A DNA stretch of 64,000 bases from Epiperipatus broadwayi (GCA_028023455.1 JAQFVV010000072.1:1574501-1638500); one strand, 5' to 3'. Positions 1 through 11,290 are shown, numbered from the stretch's first letter. Notes: a model not told the origin generated them from the letters alone. Numbers and translations: made by a program.

Positions 1-51
1 GAAAGGTTGCATGCATATATTAGACTGCGTGCTATTGCTTTTAATTGTGTA

Positions 52-138
52 ATTTGGAAATTTAAATAAAAGTTAAATTTCTCAAGACATTCAATACTTA
101 ATATTATTAAATGGTGGAAATAGTCCAATAAATAAATA
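52..138 (+). repeat. 3' fragment of tRNA-derived SINE family S1
   Basis: This stretch aligns with the 3' tail of the SINE at 47.1-47.6 kb: both have a 'taaatttctc/ttttct' segment, then 'agacattcaata', then 'atggtggaaatagtcc' or 'gatggaaataatcc', then 'aataaa/atagaaa'. The 5' (tRNA-like) part is absent or diverged. Fragment only, with no visible TSD. Confidence 0.5.
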
Positions 139-1086
139 GAAACTAAAATACAATCACCACAAACCTTCAGGAAAACAATAACGATTTCACTACATATTCT
201 TGAAACATATGACTGAAGATATTTAAAACAAAAAAGATCCTTCGGATGCGCGAATGATATGATAGTTTCTACTCTAATAAATAATTAGTAGTCATCAGGA
301 TCGTATTTATTTTGAAGTGAACGGACACCGGTAAATCAAATTGTGATCGTGTTATCAATACATTTAAATTTTTTACATTAAAACTCACAGGATTTCCCGC
401 ATAATCAAAATTAAATTGTTAGGAATAAGGAAGTTAGATTTTAACCGATTGTACAGATTAGCTATAAATGATTGCACTAATTTTATATTATTCAATAAAA
501 TTTCGTTTTAGCTTTTAGTTATTTAAAATTAAACTAAACTAAGAATTTATTTTCTAATGTTTTTTTTTTTTTTAAAAAAAGGTAATTTTGTCTCCTTTTT
601 TTTAAAAAAAAAAAAAACTCGCATATAATCAAGTTCGGACCATTTGATTCATATTTCGCACTGCAAGGAAGCGCATCAAACTTCGGAGGTCAAAGTTCGT
701 GGATTGCGGGCCAGCTTGAATACTTCCGGTAGCCGCACTTATTATAAAATCCCGAGTAGTAATAAATTATTCGATTGCATTATTATTTTTACAAATCAGA
801 TAAATTTTGAGAAAAAATTAAAAGATAAAAAATGTAAATAACATTTTCAAATATTAATTAATATCTATAGTGACAATAAGAAAAATTATTTAATAAGAAC
901 TTCAGCCTAATAAAATGTCCTGTTCTTTTCATCTTTAGCCACTCCCAAAAGAGTATGGCTATTCTAACTCCCCCCCCCCAAAAAAAAAAGATATAAAAAT
1001 TCCCTCTAATTATTACACTACCCTAAGATTTAAATATTATAGATTTATCATGTATTGTACCCATCTCTCTTCTGGTTATTTAAGTG
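139..1086. other. AT-rich sequence, no gene seen
   Basis: Only homopolymer tracts stand out (T and A runs near 560-616, C then A near 969-989). Small open frames here have no recognisable motif and look like chance. Confidence 0.5.
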
Positions 1087-1480
1087 TTCTTAAGGTCCCA
1101 CATACGAGGGATCAAAAATGACTTATGGTCAACATGGATATGACAACAAAATTGGAAAATAGGGCTTTGAACATGCCATCATCAGATTTTCAATGATATG
1201 AATGGCTTAAGAGTTGGAAAGTGGAGAAGATTGAAGCCTGTTCATTAAAGTTTAAAGATTTGCTATCTTAATATAAATCGAGCACTGACTCTATTTATGT
1301 GTGAGAGGATTATCAGGACCAACTGATGAGTGCTGGTTCAGCACAAAATATGTGCATTGGAGATCATTGATCTTTTTCACATTTGGTCATGCGTATCGGT
1401 TGTATAAAAAGGAGTAGATGACTGAAGTGACTTTGAAAGTCTGGGTTCAAATCCCCTCTAATTACAGCTAGCTTAAGCAT
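1087..1480 (+). repeat. Hammerhead-bearing repeat family A, single copy
   Basis: Plus-orientation copy of the approximately 478-bp family A monomer. In order it has 'aggtcccacatacgagg', the 'catcatcagattttcaat' block, 'ttaaagtttaaagatttgct', the ribozyme region, a 'gtcatgcgtatcggttgta' block, and an end with 'gggttcaaatcccc', which resembles a pol III B box. Gypsy is inserted about 35 bp beyond its 3' end. Homologues lie at 15.3-16.3, 27.2, 33.0-34.0 and 62.4 kb. Confidence 0.75.
1306..1370 (+). ncRNA. Degenerate type I hammerhead ribozyme (family A)
   Basis: CTGATGA at 1323-1329 is intact. Stem II GTGCTG/CAGCAC with loop GTT is fully paired, including the G10.1-C11.1 pair. The following GAAA box has become AAAA, and the base before the cleavage position is C rather than U. 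Inner stem I CCAA/TTGG is kept. Predicted inactive. Confidence 0.6.
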
Positions 1481-1515
1481 ATATATTATTATTTAAATAT
1501 TAAAAAACAATATAC

Positions 1516-3075
1516 TGTAAACGGTCGGGTTTAAACCCTGTTTACAATGTAGAAAAGCGCACACATGTGTTATATATTTTTTTTAATTAGTTTCATATAG
1601 TTTGGTTTTATTCCGTTTTAGTATTTATTTTGTTAGTGGAAGAAAATGTTTAAAATCTTATTAAAGTGAGAAAAGAGGGAGTGGGGGGAATTTGCGTTTT
1701 GTTTTTAGTGAAAGTGATACATGTATGTATGTGCGGTGTGGATGGACAATTTCAAAAGAAAAAAAAAAATAATAATAATGAGAAACGAACGTATGAATAA
1801 ATTTGGTATCCAAGATGAGATTATTGTAAGAGAACAGAAAGAAAAGAAATATGTATTGGACACCTTATCTGAGGAATTTAAAAAGAAGAAAAAAAAGAAA
1901 GAAAAAAGGAAGGGTTGAAAAAGGTCAGGAATGTTGTTTGCCAGAATATCCGAAGGTGCGAAAAGTTTCTTTGCTTGTTAGCCTGACTGGCCATCTATAC
2001 CACGTGGTGAGGAAAAAGGGGGCGGACTGTTTTTGCGAGGACAAAAGAGAGGAGTGAAAAAAAAAAAAAAAAGGAAAAAAGTGACAGAGAGAGTAGAGAA
2101 GTAGTTTGGTTTTTTTGGTTGTGTCCTTTTTGGAAGGGAATCGCCATTTTTTTTTTAAAAAAAAAAGAATAGCTAAGGCTACGGCCGAATATGCGTACAG
2201 TGGGGTAAAAGCTTAAGCGTGCTGGGTTTTCTGTGCCTTACCCCGAAGAGACCATGCGGCAGTAAACGGAGAACATCTACCGGAGATCTATTAACTTTTC
2301 ACAAAAGAACTGACCCGACTCGAAAATGGATTATAGCGTGATAAACCGCCTCGTGCGTCTATTTCAAATTTCATATGTTTTCGTCCTATTTTAATATCCC
2401 CGGGGATCACATCGGACAAAATTGCAGGTAATGTGAACTTAAAATATTTATTTTCTAACTATTACCACGTTCTCTCCGAAGTTTTCAAGGAGAATGAACA
2501 AAGGCAAGAAAGATATTGTTTTTGAGAAGGCCGTTCAAATCCAGCTGATTAGATTTTGTCTGTACATACGTTCGTTTCTTATTCAGTTGAAAATCCACAC
2601 AGTATATATGTATGTTTTCTTAGTTTATGTAAACAATGTGGGGGGGGGGGATACAGGCAAATATTTTCCAAAAAGGAAAAGAAGGGAAAATTTATAATAA
2701 AAAGGTGTTATTTTAAAGCTTGTATTACATGTATATTTTTTTTTATTTAACTCATGAAAGATAGTCCACGAATTTAGGCAATTGGTTCGGATTTCCTTGT
2801 TAAGAGATGCATGGAGTCCCCCGTACATTTTCCTACGGTTTATTGACCACCCGCCCTGAGTACTGAGCTAGAGGTGTGGCCCTATCACAATTGTATTCTG
2901 ATCTTCCAGCATAATACTTATGAAAAAGTAAGTTTGGCGCTTGGAGTCTAAAATAAAAAAAAAAACTGACGTCCATAAATATGCTGTGAGAAAGATACGA
3001 GTTTTCTTATCAATATTCTGATTAGATAAGGAGAGGATATATATAAGTATACGGGTAACGAGCACACCCGCTACA
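1516..3075 (+). repeat. 5' LTR of gypsy element
   Basis: Direct repeat of 7225-8784. It starts TGTAAAC and ends GCTACA. Its first 31 bp form a palindrome: TGTAAAC/GTTTACA arms around GGGTTTAAACCC. It contains A-, G- and T-homopolymer tracts that account for most differences from the 3' LTR. Pol II promoter and polyadenylation signals must lie here by family logic, but I cannot place them confidently. Confidence 0.95.
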
Positions 3076-3076
3076 A

Positions 3077-3093
3077 TGGCGTCCCAACTAAGG
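3077..3093 (+). other. Putative minus-strand primer binding site
   Basis: TGGCGTCCCAACTAAGG starts one base after the 5' LTR. A PBS should begin TGG (complement of tRNA CCA), as here. It resembles the tRNA-Lys type start TGGCGCCCAAC with one extra base, so the tRNA assignment is tentative. Confidence 0.6.
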
Positions 3094-3423
3094 CTTTTGA
3101 AGAACGGAATGTAGGGGGACCCGAGTAGAAAGAGTAAAGATTCGATAAGGAAAAGGAGGGGGAGTAGGATGGAAACATTATAGAGACGTAAAGTTTGTTT
3201 CGGTTAAAATGGGTTTAGTGAAAGACAGAAAATAGTTTCCGAGCGTTTGATAAAGAAATTAGATACGTAGCATGGCGCTTTGGGGGGGGAGAGGAAAACC
3301 TACCACGTTGTAATTTTAGAAGCAGTCAAAACAAGGTACTACGTTTGTTTTTTTTATTATTTTATTTATATATATATAATCGATACGTAGAATATAAAAG
3401 ATAGAGTGTATAGAATAGGGAAG

Positions 3424-6400
3424 ATGGGAATGATAAAAATAAAAATATATGAGGGGAGGAAGGAGGAGATGCCGATAGATCACCTTAGGAGTCTGCAAAG
3501 GTATTTTGAAGGTTATGGAATACCGGAAGATATGAAGACGATAGTAGCATCAGACCACCTTGAGGCTCAGGCTAGGGATTGGTGGAATTCACTGATACAC
3601 CAGCCACAGACATTTGTGGACTACAAGACAACCCTGGAGAGAGTGTTCTGGAGTGAAGAGAGACAGGAGGATATTCGGTCCCGAATAATAAGGGAAAAGT
3701 TCCAAGAGGGCGGACCAGAGGAATACGTAGAGTTTTTTAGGCGACAAGTGGCCATACTCAAGACGTTAAAAGCATGTGATCTGTCAGAGAAACAGATGGT
3801 GAAGACAGTATGTAATAACTTGCCCATAGAAATAAGAGTGATACTGGGAAAAGGAGAGAACTCTACTAAAGAAATAGACGAAGTATTGAGTAAAATGGAA
3901 GTGAGTGCGAAAATGAGACAGATACGGGGGGAAAAGGAAATAGATCAAGGGAGAGACACAGGGTTCAATCAACAATCGAATTCAAAATGTATGGGAAATC
4001 TGATTTGTTCATGGGAGGACCGGGTACCAAGTTACGCATGCCAAACATGTCCAAAAATACAGATAGCAACTGGACAGACGAAAGTGGAAGCACTTATAGA
4101 TACGGGAAGTCAGGTCTCTGTAATAACAGAGGGATTATATTGTAAACTCATCAGGGAACAACCAGACATACCTGTTTTGCCTTTGAAAGCGGTACAGGTG
4201 GCAATGGCCAACAACAGAAAGGCCAAAGTTGAACCCAAACAGATATGGCTGGATGTTAAAATCCAGGAAGTAAGTTGCCCTCATGCATTTTTAATTATGA
4301 AAAATCTGATTTGTGATGTTCTATTGGGAACTGATTTTTTGTACAAGTATAAGTGTAAGTTGAACTACGAAAGTAGACAAGCCACATGCAATGGGGAGGT
4401 GGTTGGATTCGTGATGGATAGTACAGATGTTTCGATGGGCACTGTGCAAGTCGTCGATGACAACAAGGATAACGTGATAACGGATAAGATAGAGCAGGTA
4501 AAACTGGCTGGGGGAAAAGGGAAGGAAACGCTAAGAAAGATACTGAGAGACTACCATCAGGTGTTTTCAGATATACCAGGCATAATACCAGGCTTCGAAC
4601 AAAGAATTCAGGTAAACGAAACTCAACCATTTAAGGCAAAATCATACCCCATTCCCCATCAATATAGAGAACAGGTGAAAGCACAGATAGATCAAATGTT
4701 GGAATGGGGAATCATATCAAAAAGTTCATCGGCATATTGTAATCCAATAGTCGTGGTAAAAAAAAAAGATAACTCCGTACGGCTGTGCCTTGATGCGAGG
4801 CAATTAAACAAAGTCACAGTTCCAGATTGTAACATACCACCACCCATGCAAGAATTAACTGGAAGATTTAACGGAAAAAACATTTTTTCAACATTTGATC
4901 TGACAGCGAGTTATTGGCAGATAGGTCTGCACCCGGAAGATCGAAAATACACTGCTTTTAGATACGACGGCTGCTCGTATCAATTTAACCGCATGCCATT
5001 TGGCCTAATTAACAGTGGAGCCGGTCTATTACGGTGTTTAGATAAGGTATTATCTGCTGAAGTAAAAAAAATAATTACAATGTATGTGGACGATGTATTG
5101 ATAGCGTCGGCTAACATGGAAGAACATGCCAAGGATGTGGAAATGTTTCTAAAGGAATGTTGGGATAAAGGGATTAAGGTAAACCTGAAGAAAAGCGTAC
5201 TGTTTCAAGAGGAAGTTACATTTTTGGGTCATCTTATAGGCGCTCAGGGTGTTCAGCCACACCCAGATAAAATTTCGGCCATCAAAGATTTTCCTGCACC
5301 AAGATCTAAAAAGCAGGTGCGATCCTTCTTGGGTATGTGTAATTTCTATAACCGCTTTCAGGAACAATTTGCTCAACATATGGAACCATTGGTTAGATTA
5401 TTGAGAAAAGAGACAATGTGGGAGTGGGGTGAGGAACAAAGTCAGGCATTCGAGAAGGTGAAGCAGGGGTTCATGAAACACGTAATGCTTGCTTTTCCTG
5501 ATTTTGAAAAACCTTTCGTAGTGCAAACCGACAGCAGTGGGTACGGGCTGGGAGCGACAGTATCGCAGATTCAAGAGGATGGTCAGGCAAAAGTACTATA
5601 TTTCTTGAGTAGAATGCTCAAGGGCCCCGAGAGACATTACACTGTCACTGAAAAGGAAGCTTTGGCTATTGTTTGGTCATTTCAAAAACTCCGCACATTG
5701 TTGTTAGGATCAAAAATAATTGTTGTTACGGACCATCAGAGTTTAGAGTTTATTAACCACAGTTATCTGACAAACAGTCGGTTGGTAAGGTGGAGCTTAT
5801 ACCTTCAAGAATATAATTATGTGGTAAAACATTGTAAGGGGTCAGATAACATCGTGGCTGATGTTCTTAGTCGCAATCCAGTACGTGTGCCATCGAGTCA
5901 CCTGAAGGTTGAGAATTTATACGTGGCAGGGGTAAATTTGGGGATGAATGATAAAGTAGAGAATGACCTTAAAAGATTGTCCCAGTGTCAGAGGGATGAT
6001 GCTCCTCTAGGTAAAATAATCAGACAACTGAAAGGGGAAAGGAGCGAGAATAACAATGAGCCTGGACGTGGGATACACCGATATAGACTTGACCAGGATG
6101 TGCTCCAGTACAAAATGGATGGGGGAACAGAAAGCTGGAGGCCTATAGTACCACAACCAATGAGGGATGCAGTGGTGACTCACGTCCACCAACTATCTGG
6201 ACATTATGGGGTGTGGAAGACAGAAAAGTGGCTTAAGAAGTGGTTTTATTGGCCAAACATGCATAGAACTATAGTAAAGATAATCAATCAATGTGAACTC
6301 TGCCAAAAAACTAAGCCTGCAAATAAAAATTATGCAGGTCCCATGAGCTCGATAATTCCAAGGAGGCCTCGTGAGATGATTGCCATAGATTATTACGGGC

Positions 6401-7173
6401 CATTACCCATGTTCAATAAAAAAAGATATTTGTTGGTGGTGTATGATTTATTTAGTAAGTTTGTGGCCGCATATCCCATGAATCAAGCTAATGCCCGAAG
6501 CACCATACGTTTGCTGGAGAAGGAATATTTTGCTACCATAGGAAAACCTCAAAGTATCCTCTCGGATCATGGTACACCGTTCATCTCGGGAGAGTGGAAA
6601 GCATGGGTTCACAAGTCGGGGATCCAACATGTACTGACATCGATTAGGAATCCTCAATCAAACCCATGTGAGCGGGTGATGCGTGAGTTGGGTCGGTTGT
6701 TTAGGACCTATATCCCCACTAATCACCGCGGATGGGTTAAGAAAATTCCAGAAATACTTAATTATATAAATTGGGCGGTTAACGAGTCCACCGGATTTTC
6801 CCCCATGCGACTCCAGATGGGAAAACATGCTCCCAGATTGATCAAGACTAAAATACCCGGACCGAAGGAATTACCGATCAACATGGAGGAGGATCAAGAG
6901 CGGGCATATCATACACTGTTAAAAAGGAGTCAAGAAAGAAACAAACACACCCTGGGGAGGCCGTATCGTTTTAAAGTGGGCGACCTAGTTATGGTAAAGA
7001 CCCCTCACGTGAGCGAACCAGGAAAATTTATTTGTAAAAAATTTTGTAGTTTATACGATGGACCGTACCCTATTGTTAAGTGTCAGGGTGATAACGCCTT
7101 CTGGGTGAATACTGGGCAAGAGATGAAGGGATCATACAATGCCCGTTCACTCAAGCCCGTGCCACTGAACTAG
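3424..7173 (+). CDS. gag-pol: Gag-pol polyprotein of Ty3/gypsy retrotransposon
   Basis: One open frame of 1,249 codons from the first in-frame ATG (the frame opens slightly earlier at a GTG). Order: a gag-like region (residues about 20-160, with DWWNSL and EYVEFFRRQ); aspartic protease with LIDTGSQVSV (about 222-231) and LLGTDF; reverse transcriptase with TFDLTASYWQ (D492) and YVDD (554-557); RNase H with QTDSSGYGLG (D703), EKEALAIV and TDHQSLEF; integrase with an HHCC finger (HVHQLSGH...CELC), catalytic D989, D1048 and E1083, and a C-terminal GPY module (DGPYPIV). I see no CCHC zinc knuckle in the gag part and no gag/pol frameshift, so gag and pol would be made as one protein and cleaved. 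All catalytic residues I can check are present. The protein copies element RNA to DNA in virus-like particles and integrates it. Confidence 0.95.
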   Translation: MGMIKIKIYEGRKEEMPIDHLRSLQRYFEGYGIPEDMKTIVASDHLEAQARDWWNSLIHQPQTFVDYKTTLERVFWSEERQEDIRSRIIREKFQEGGPEEYVEFFRRQVAILKTLKACDLSEKQMVKTVCNNLPIEIRVILGKGENSTKEIDEVLSKMEVSAKMRQIRGEKEIDQGRDTGFNQQSNSKCMGNLICSWEDRVPSYACQTCPKIQIATGQTKVEALIDTGSQVSVITEGLYCKLIREQPDIPVLPLKAVQVAMANNRKAKVEPKQIWLDVKIQEVSCPHAFLIMKNLICDVLLGTDFLYKYKCKLNYESRQATCNGEVVGFVMDSTDVSMGTVQVVDDNKDNVITDKIEQVKLAGGKGKETLRKILRDYHQVFSDIPGIIPGFEQRIQVNETQPFKAKSYPIPHQYREQVKAQIDQMLEWGIISKSSSAYCNPIVVVKKKDNSVRLCLDARQLNKVTVPDCNIPPPMQELTGRFNGKNIFSTFDLTASYWQIGLHPEDRKYTAFRYDGCSYQFNRMPFGLINSGAGLLRCLDKVLSAEVKKIITMYVDDVLIASANMEEHAKDVEMFLKECWDKGIKVNLKKSVLFQEEVTFLGHLIGAQGVQPHPDKISAIKDFPAPRSKKQVRSFLGMCNFYNRFQEQFAQHMEPLVRLLRKETMWEWGEEQSQAFEKVKQGFMKHVMLAFPDFEKPFVVQTDSSGYGLGATVSQIQEDGQAKVLYFLSRMLKGPERHYTVTEKEALAIVWSFQKLRTLLLGSKIIVVTDHQSLEFINHSYLTNSRLVRWSLYLQEYNYVVKHCKGSDNIVADVLSRNPVRVPSSHLKVENLYVAGVNLGMNDKVENDLKRLSQCQRDDAPLGKIIRQLKGERSENNNEPGRGIHRYRLDQDVLQYKMDGGTESWRPIVPQPMRDAVVTHVHQLSGHYGVWKTEKWLKKWFYWPNMHRTIVKIINQCELCQKTKPANKNYAGPMSSIIPRRPREMIAIDYYGPLPMFNKKRYLLVVYDLFSKFVAAYPMNQANARSTIRLLEKEYFATIGKPQSILSDHGTPFISGEWKAWVHKSGIQHVLTSIRNPQSNPCERVMRELGRLFRTYIPTNHRGWVKKIPEILNYINWAVNESTGFSPMRLQMGKHAPRLIKTKIPGPKELPINMEEDQERAYHTLLKRSQERNKHTLGRPYRFKVGDLVMVKTPHVSEPGKFICKKFCSLYDGPYPIVKCQGDNAFWVNTGQEMKGSYNARSLKPVPLN

Positions 7174-7211
7174 GAGCCGTTCAAATACGTAGACCGTATT
7201 TGAAGGCTTCC

Positions 7212-7221
7212 GGGAGGAGGG
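7212..7221 (+). other. Polypurine tract (plus-strand primer)
   Basis: GGGAGGAGGG lies three bases before the 3' LTR, the position expected for the plus-strand DNA primer. The 5' copy of the LTR lacks it. Confidence 0.75.
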
Positions 7222-7224
7222 TAT

Positions 7225-8784
7225 TGTAAACGGTCGGGTTTAAACCCTGTTTACAATGTAGAAAAGCGCACACATGTGTTATATATTTTTTTTAATTAGT
7301 TTCATATAGTTTGGTTTTATTCCGTTTTAGTATTTATTTTGTTAGTGGAAGAAAATGTTTAAAATCTTATTAAAGTGAGAAAAGAGGGAGTGGGGGGAAT
7401 TTGCGTTTTGTTTTTAGTGAAAGTGATACATGTATGTATGTGCGGTGTGGATGGACAATTTCAAAAGAAAAAAAAAAATAATAATAATGAGAAACGAACG
7501 TATGAATAAATTTGGTATCCAAGATGAGATTATTGTAAGAGAACAGAAAGAAAAGAAATATGTATTGGACACCTTATCTGAGGAATTTAAAAAGAAGAAA
7601 AAAAAAGAAAGAAAAAAAGGAAGGGTTGAAAAAGGTCAGGAATGTTGTTTGCCAGAATATCCGAAGGTGCGAAAAGTTTCGTTGCTTGTTAGCCTGACTG
7701 GCCATCTATACCACGTGGTGAGGAAAAAGGGGGCGGACTGTTTTTGCGAGGACAAAAGAGAGGAGTGAAAAAAAAAAAAAAAAAAAAAAGTGACAGAGAG
7801 AGTAGAGAAGTAGTTTGGTTTTTTTGGTTGTGTCCTTTTTGGAAGGGAATCGCCATTTTTTTTTAAAAAAAAAAAAGAATAGCTAAGGCTACGGCCGAAT
7901 ATGCGTACAGTGGGGTAAAAGCTTAAGCGTGCTGGGTTTTCTGTGCCTTACCCCGAAGAGACCATGCGGCAGTAAACGGAGAACATCTACCGGAGATCTA
8001 TTAACTTTTCACAAAAGAACTGACCCGACTCGAAAATGGATTATAGCGTGATAAACCGCCTCGTGCGTCTATTTCAAATTTCATATGTTTTCGTCCTATT
8101 TTAATATCCCCGGGGATCACATCGGACAAAATTGCAGGTAATGTGAACTTAAAATATTTATTTTCTAACTATTACCACGTTCTCTCCGAAGTTTTCAAGG
8201 AGAATGAACAAAGGCAAGAAAGATATTGTTTTTGAGAAGGCCGTTCAAATCCAGCTGATTAGATTTTGTCTGTACATACGTTCGTTTCTTATTCAGTTGA
8301 AAATCCACACAGTATATATGTATGTTTTCTTAGTTTATGTAAACAATGTGGGGGGGGGGGGATACAGGCAAATATTTTCCAAAAAGGAAAAGAAGGGAAA
8401 ATTTATAATAAAAGGTGTTATTTTAAAGCTTGTATTACATGTATATTTTTTTTTATTTAACTCATGAAAGATAGTCCACGAATTTAGGCAATTGGTTCGG
8501 ATTTCCTTGTTAAGAGATGCATGGAGTCCCCCGTACATTTTCCTACGGTTTATTGACCACCCGCCCTGAGTACTGAGCTAGAGGTGTGGCCCTATCACAA
8601 TTGTATTCTTATCTTCCAGCATAATACTTATGAAAAAGTAAGTTTGGCGCTTGGAGTCTAAAATAAAAAAAAAACTGACGTCCATAAATATGCTGTGAGA
8701 AAGATACGAGTTTTCTTATCAATATTCTGATTAGATAAGGAGAGGATATATATAAGTATATGGGTAACGAGCACACCCGCTACA
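7225..8784 (+). repeat. 3' LTR of gypsy element
   Basis: Near-perfect duplicate of 1516-3075. It starts TGTAAAC and ends GCTACA, followed by the 'atac' target duplication. Confidence 0.95.
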
Positions 8785-8788
8785 ATAC

Positions 8789-9323
8789 TATAAATAGGTT
8801 TTGTAATAGCTATCCAAATCAAGCATAGATTTTGAATATGCCCACATAAAGAATGTGCTGGTTCTCTATTCTGTTTATTTATTTTGCAATGCTATTTTTA
8901 AATTTCTTTCGCAGAAAATATTTCTTTTTGAAAGACTTTTAACAGCATGTCTACTCTCAGCTTTACATTGTCTTTTATCCTCAGTAATATCTTTCTAATA
9001 AAAACAATTAATATCAACTTCTTCAGAGTTTTGAGATCATTTTTATTATGTAACAGAGTGTACCTCTCACATAACAACCAGCATTAACAGATGTGGATCA
9101 AAATACGATAATGTATTTAATATATTAACCCATAATCCGAACAACATGCTTACATTGAAAATTTTATTTTAAATTGAGAAAAATTACTACAGGAACATTT
9201 GAAAAGATTCAGACTGTGTATGGCAATGAAGCTATAAACGATAAATTTTCAAGTGATTTTCCAAGATTTCTTGATAATGAGAGGAGGGAGTAGAAAACAT
9301 AATGCATTATTTCTTATCAAAAC
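8789..9323. other. AT-rich sequence, no gene seen
   Basis: No repeat match or coding signal noticed on either strand. Confidence 0.5.
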
Positions 9324-9337
9324 ATGATCCAGATATT

Positions 9338-9766
9338 GCATGATCACCATTCTTCATGCTTGCACTAGCTGTTTTTCATAGAGACAGAACTTTCCATACA
9401 GTAGTGCCACTCGGTGCATGCCAGAGTAATCAATGGATACAGGAAGGTTTGCACAAAAAATCTTTATCTAGTGCCTATTCATCCAATATCCCAGACTAGC
9501 TTTGGATCTAAGAGCTTAGCTTGAAAACATTGTGTTTTCATTTTGAACTTAAAGCTTCATAGTTAGTTAAAAAAGTAAAAGGTGGCTGCTGGAGGGTTGC
9601 ACTAGATCCTAAGATCTAGGTGCAGGGCTTTCAGATCAAAGGCTCCTCACTGATGAAATCCACAAACTAGAAACTAATCTGGGGATATTGGATGAGTAGG
9701 TATTAGATAGGGATTTTATGCCAAACTTTCTTGCATCCATTGATTATGCTGGCTTGCACTGAGTGG
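9338..9766. mobile_element. Hammerhead-bearing repeat family B, inverted composite
   Basis: Minus-oriented piece (about 9338-9510, start 'gcatgatcaccattc', then 'ccatacagtagtgccac') joined to a plus-oriented piece (about 9511-9766) ending 'cttgcactgagtgg'. The whole is bounded by 'atgatccaga' + t/c + 'att' at 9324-9337 and 9767-9780, a 14-bp TSD with one mismatch, so this was a single insertion of an already inverted unit. The minus piece has lost its ribozyme by deletion; the plus piece keeps one. Confidence 0.75.
9635..9693 (+). ncRNA. Degenerate hammerhead ribozyme (family B)
   Basis: CTGATGA at 9650-9656 and GAAA are present. Inner stem I CCTCA/TGGGG is intact. Stem II is weakened (ATC/ACT in place of RGC/GCY) and the palindromic stem III ACTAGT is changed to ACTAAT. 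Probably inactive. Confidence 0.55.
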
Positions 9767-9780
9767 ATGATCCAGACATT

Positions 9781-10149
9781 AATTTCTCTTAAAAAAATGT
9801 AATTAATAGCTGCACTATGTAACATGTGTAGATTTAGCTCGAAGAGAAACCAATTATGGTTTTACCATGTATATACAGTAAAAGACACTGCAAAGAATGA
9901 TGATGCAAAGAATGCTTCTTGTAACAAAGTCAACATTCTACAATAAATTCAGATGCTATAATGAACATAGAAAAGTATTATTGGTGAAAGTAGTGTTTGG
10001 ATACATGTGAAGTATTCAGGACCTTCTTTCTTTGATTAGAGCATCAGATTTTATTTTTGTTATGGGTTGTAAAATTCATTTATCAATTTAATCCAATTAT
10101 CTTCTTATTTTTTTGTAACAGTAATATTATTATTTTTGGTAATACATCA
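9781..10149. other. AT-rich sequence, no gene seen
   Basis: No coding signal or repeat match seen. Confidence 0.45.
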
Positions 10150-11040
10150 TCTATTGATCAACACTGCCTGATGGCACTGTTTCTACGCTAAAACACCTAA
10201 ATATGTTGTTTACAAGGCCGCTCATAGATCTTACGGCCTGTAAACTGTTCAAACACTAAGATGTTGAAGTGCACCCTTACCCCAACATCTCTAGCATGTT
10301 GAACATTATTAGCGATGAGTATGTGACACTTTCTATAGACATTACTCTTGACTATTGGACAGCGTATGATATGAAGGTTTCTGTAGTTGTAAAGACGAAA
10401 AGTATATTAGAACGGATTTTCTTTTTGGCTTAAATGTATTGTAATTGATGTGAGTTAGTAAAAATTGTAACAAATTGTCAAACGCCCCTACTTTCGTTGT
10501 CAGGGGTCAGAATTCACGAAATGAGGAGTAGAAATCATGATTCGGCAAAGTTCACGATCAAGTCACGCACTTTCCGAGACTTTTTCAAGATCAAAACAGT
10601 TCAATGGCAGATGACCATTCGGCGTTGTAGTTTTTCTATTTACCTGCTACAGAAGCAGATGTGGTGGGCTTCCTTCAACTCACCAAAAAAAGAAAAATAT
10701 TTTACCCACCCAGAAAAACTGTCTTTGTGGTGGTTTAATGAAATTAAGGCGTTGTTAAACATCTGAAATGGAATGTCAATTGTGTCAATGTCATTAAAGG
10801 GGTTCCATTTGCTCGCTCATGGAATGGGTTTTGAGGGCTGCTGAATCGGTTTTTCGCAAGCACTATGGCTAATTTATTTTTGAAGCCAGGATCAGCTTAC
10901 AGTGAAGTGTATTAGAGCTGAGTTGGAAAGGGGTCAAAACGCCGTAAGGAATATGATGACAGGTCTTAGAGAGGTATATCGAGAAAGCCTGGTTGTTTCT
11001 CGATAAAAAAGAACAAAAAGTTTCTTCAAAAACAATATTC
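10150..11040. other. Unassigned patch, less AT-rich than surroundings
   Basis: Base composition and CpG content are visibly higher than in the flanks. A 46-codon ATG frame (about 10297-10437, containing SIDITLDYWTAYD) and an 89-codon frame without ATG start (10497-10766) lie here, both plus strand. Neither resembles a family I recognise. It could be a decayed exon, a DNA transposon relic or an insertion of foreign origin; I cannot tell which. It is followed by an A-rich low-complexity stretch (about 11040-11290). Confidence 0.35.
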
Positions 11041-11290
11041 AAAAAGACTTGGAACAACAAAAAAAAAGTTTCTTTAAAAAAAAAAAAGACCAGACAAAAA
11101 GAAGTGTTTGTTTTTTAAATATATAAAAAAAGACAGAATATTTTAAAAAGCAAAAAAAAAAAAAACCCATTATTTTATTTTTAAGAAATATACATCAAAC
11201 CAGTTACACACAAAAAAAGCAACAAACAAAAAAATCATAAAAATCAAGCAAATCCAAAAATTAAGAACATAAATCAACAAAATTTCAAAA

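Larger units (their letters stand above)
1516..8784 (+). mobile_element. Full-length Ty3/gypsy LTR retrotransposon
   Basis: A 7,269-bp element with identical-length LTRs (1,560 bp each), a primer-binding site after the 5' LTR, one gag-pol frame, and a purine tract before the 3' LTR. The LTRs begin TG and end CA, and the element is flanked by the 4-bp duplication 'atac' (1512-1515 and 8785-8788). Outside homopolymer tracts I see three clear LTR-LTR substitutions (1970/7681, 2900/8610, 3052/8761), so the insertion is very recent. There is no envelope frame. The open frame and near-identical LTRs suggest it could be active. Confidence 0.95.

Noticed and set aside
644-841. 65-codon open frame
   Set aside because: No motif, no homologue recognised, AT-rich chance frame.
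1721-2057. Open frames in the LTRs, repeated at 7430-7768
   Set aside because: They lie wholly within the LTRs, are low-complexity Lys-rich, and change with homopolymer length between the two LTRs.
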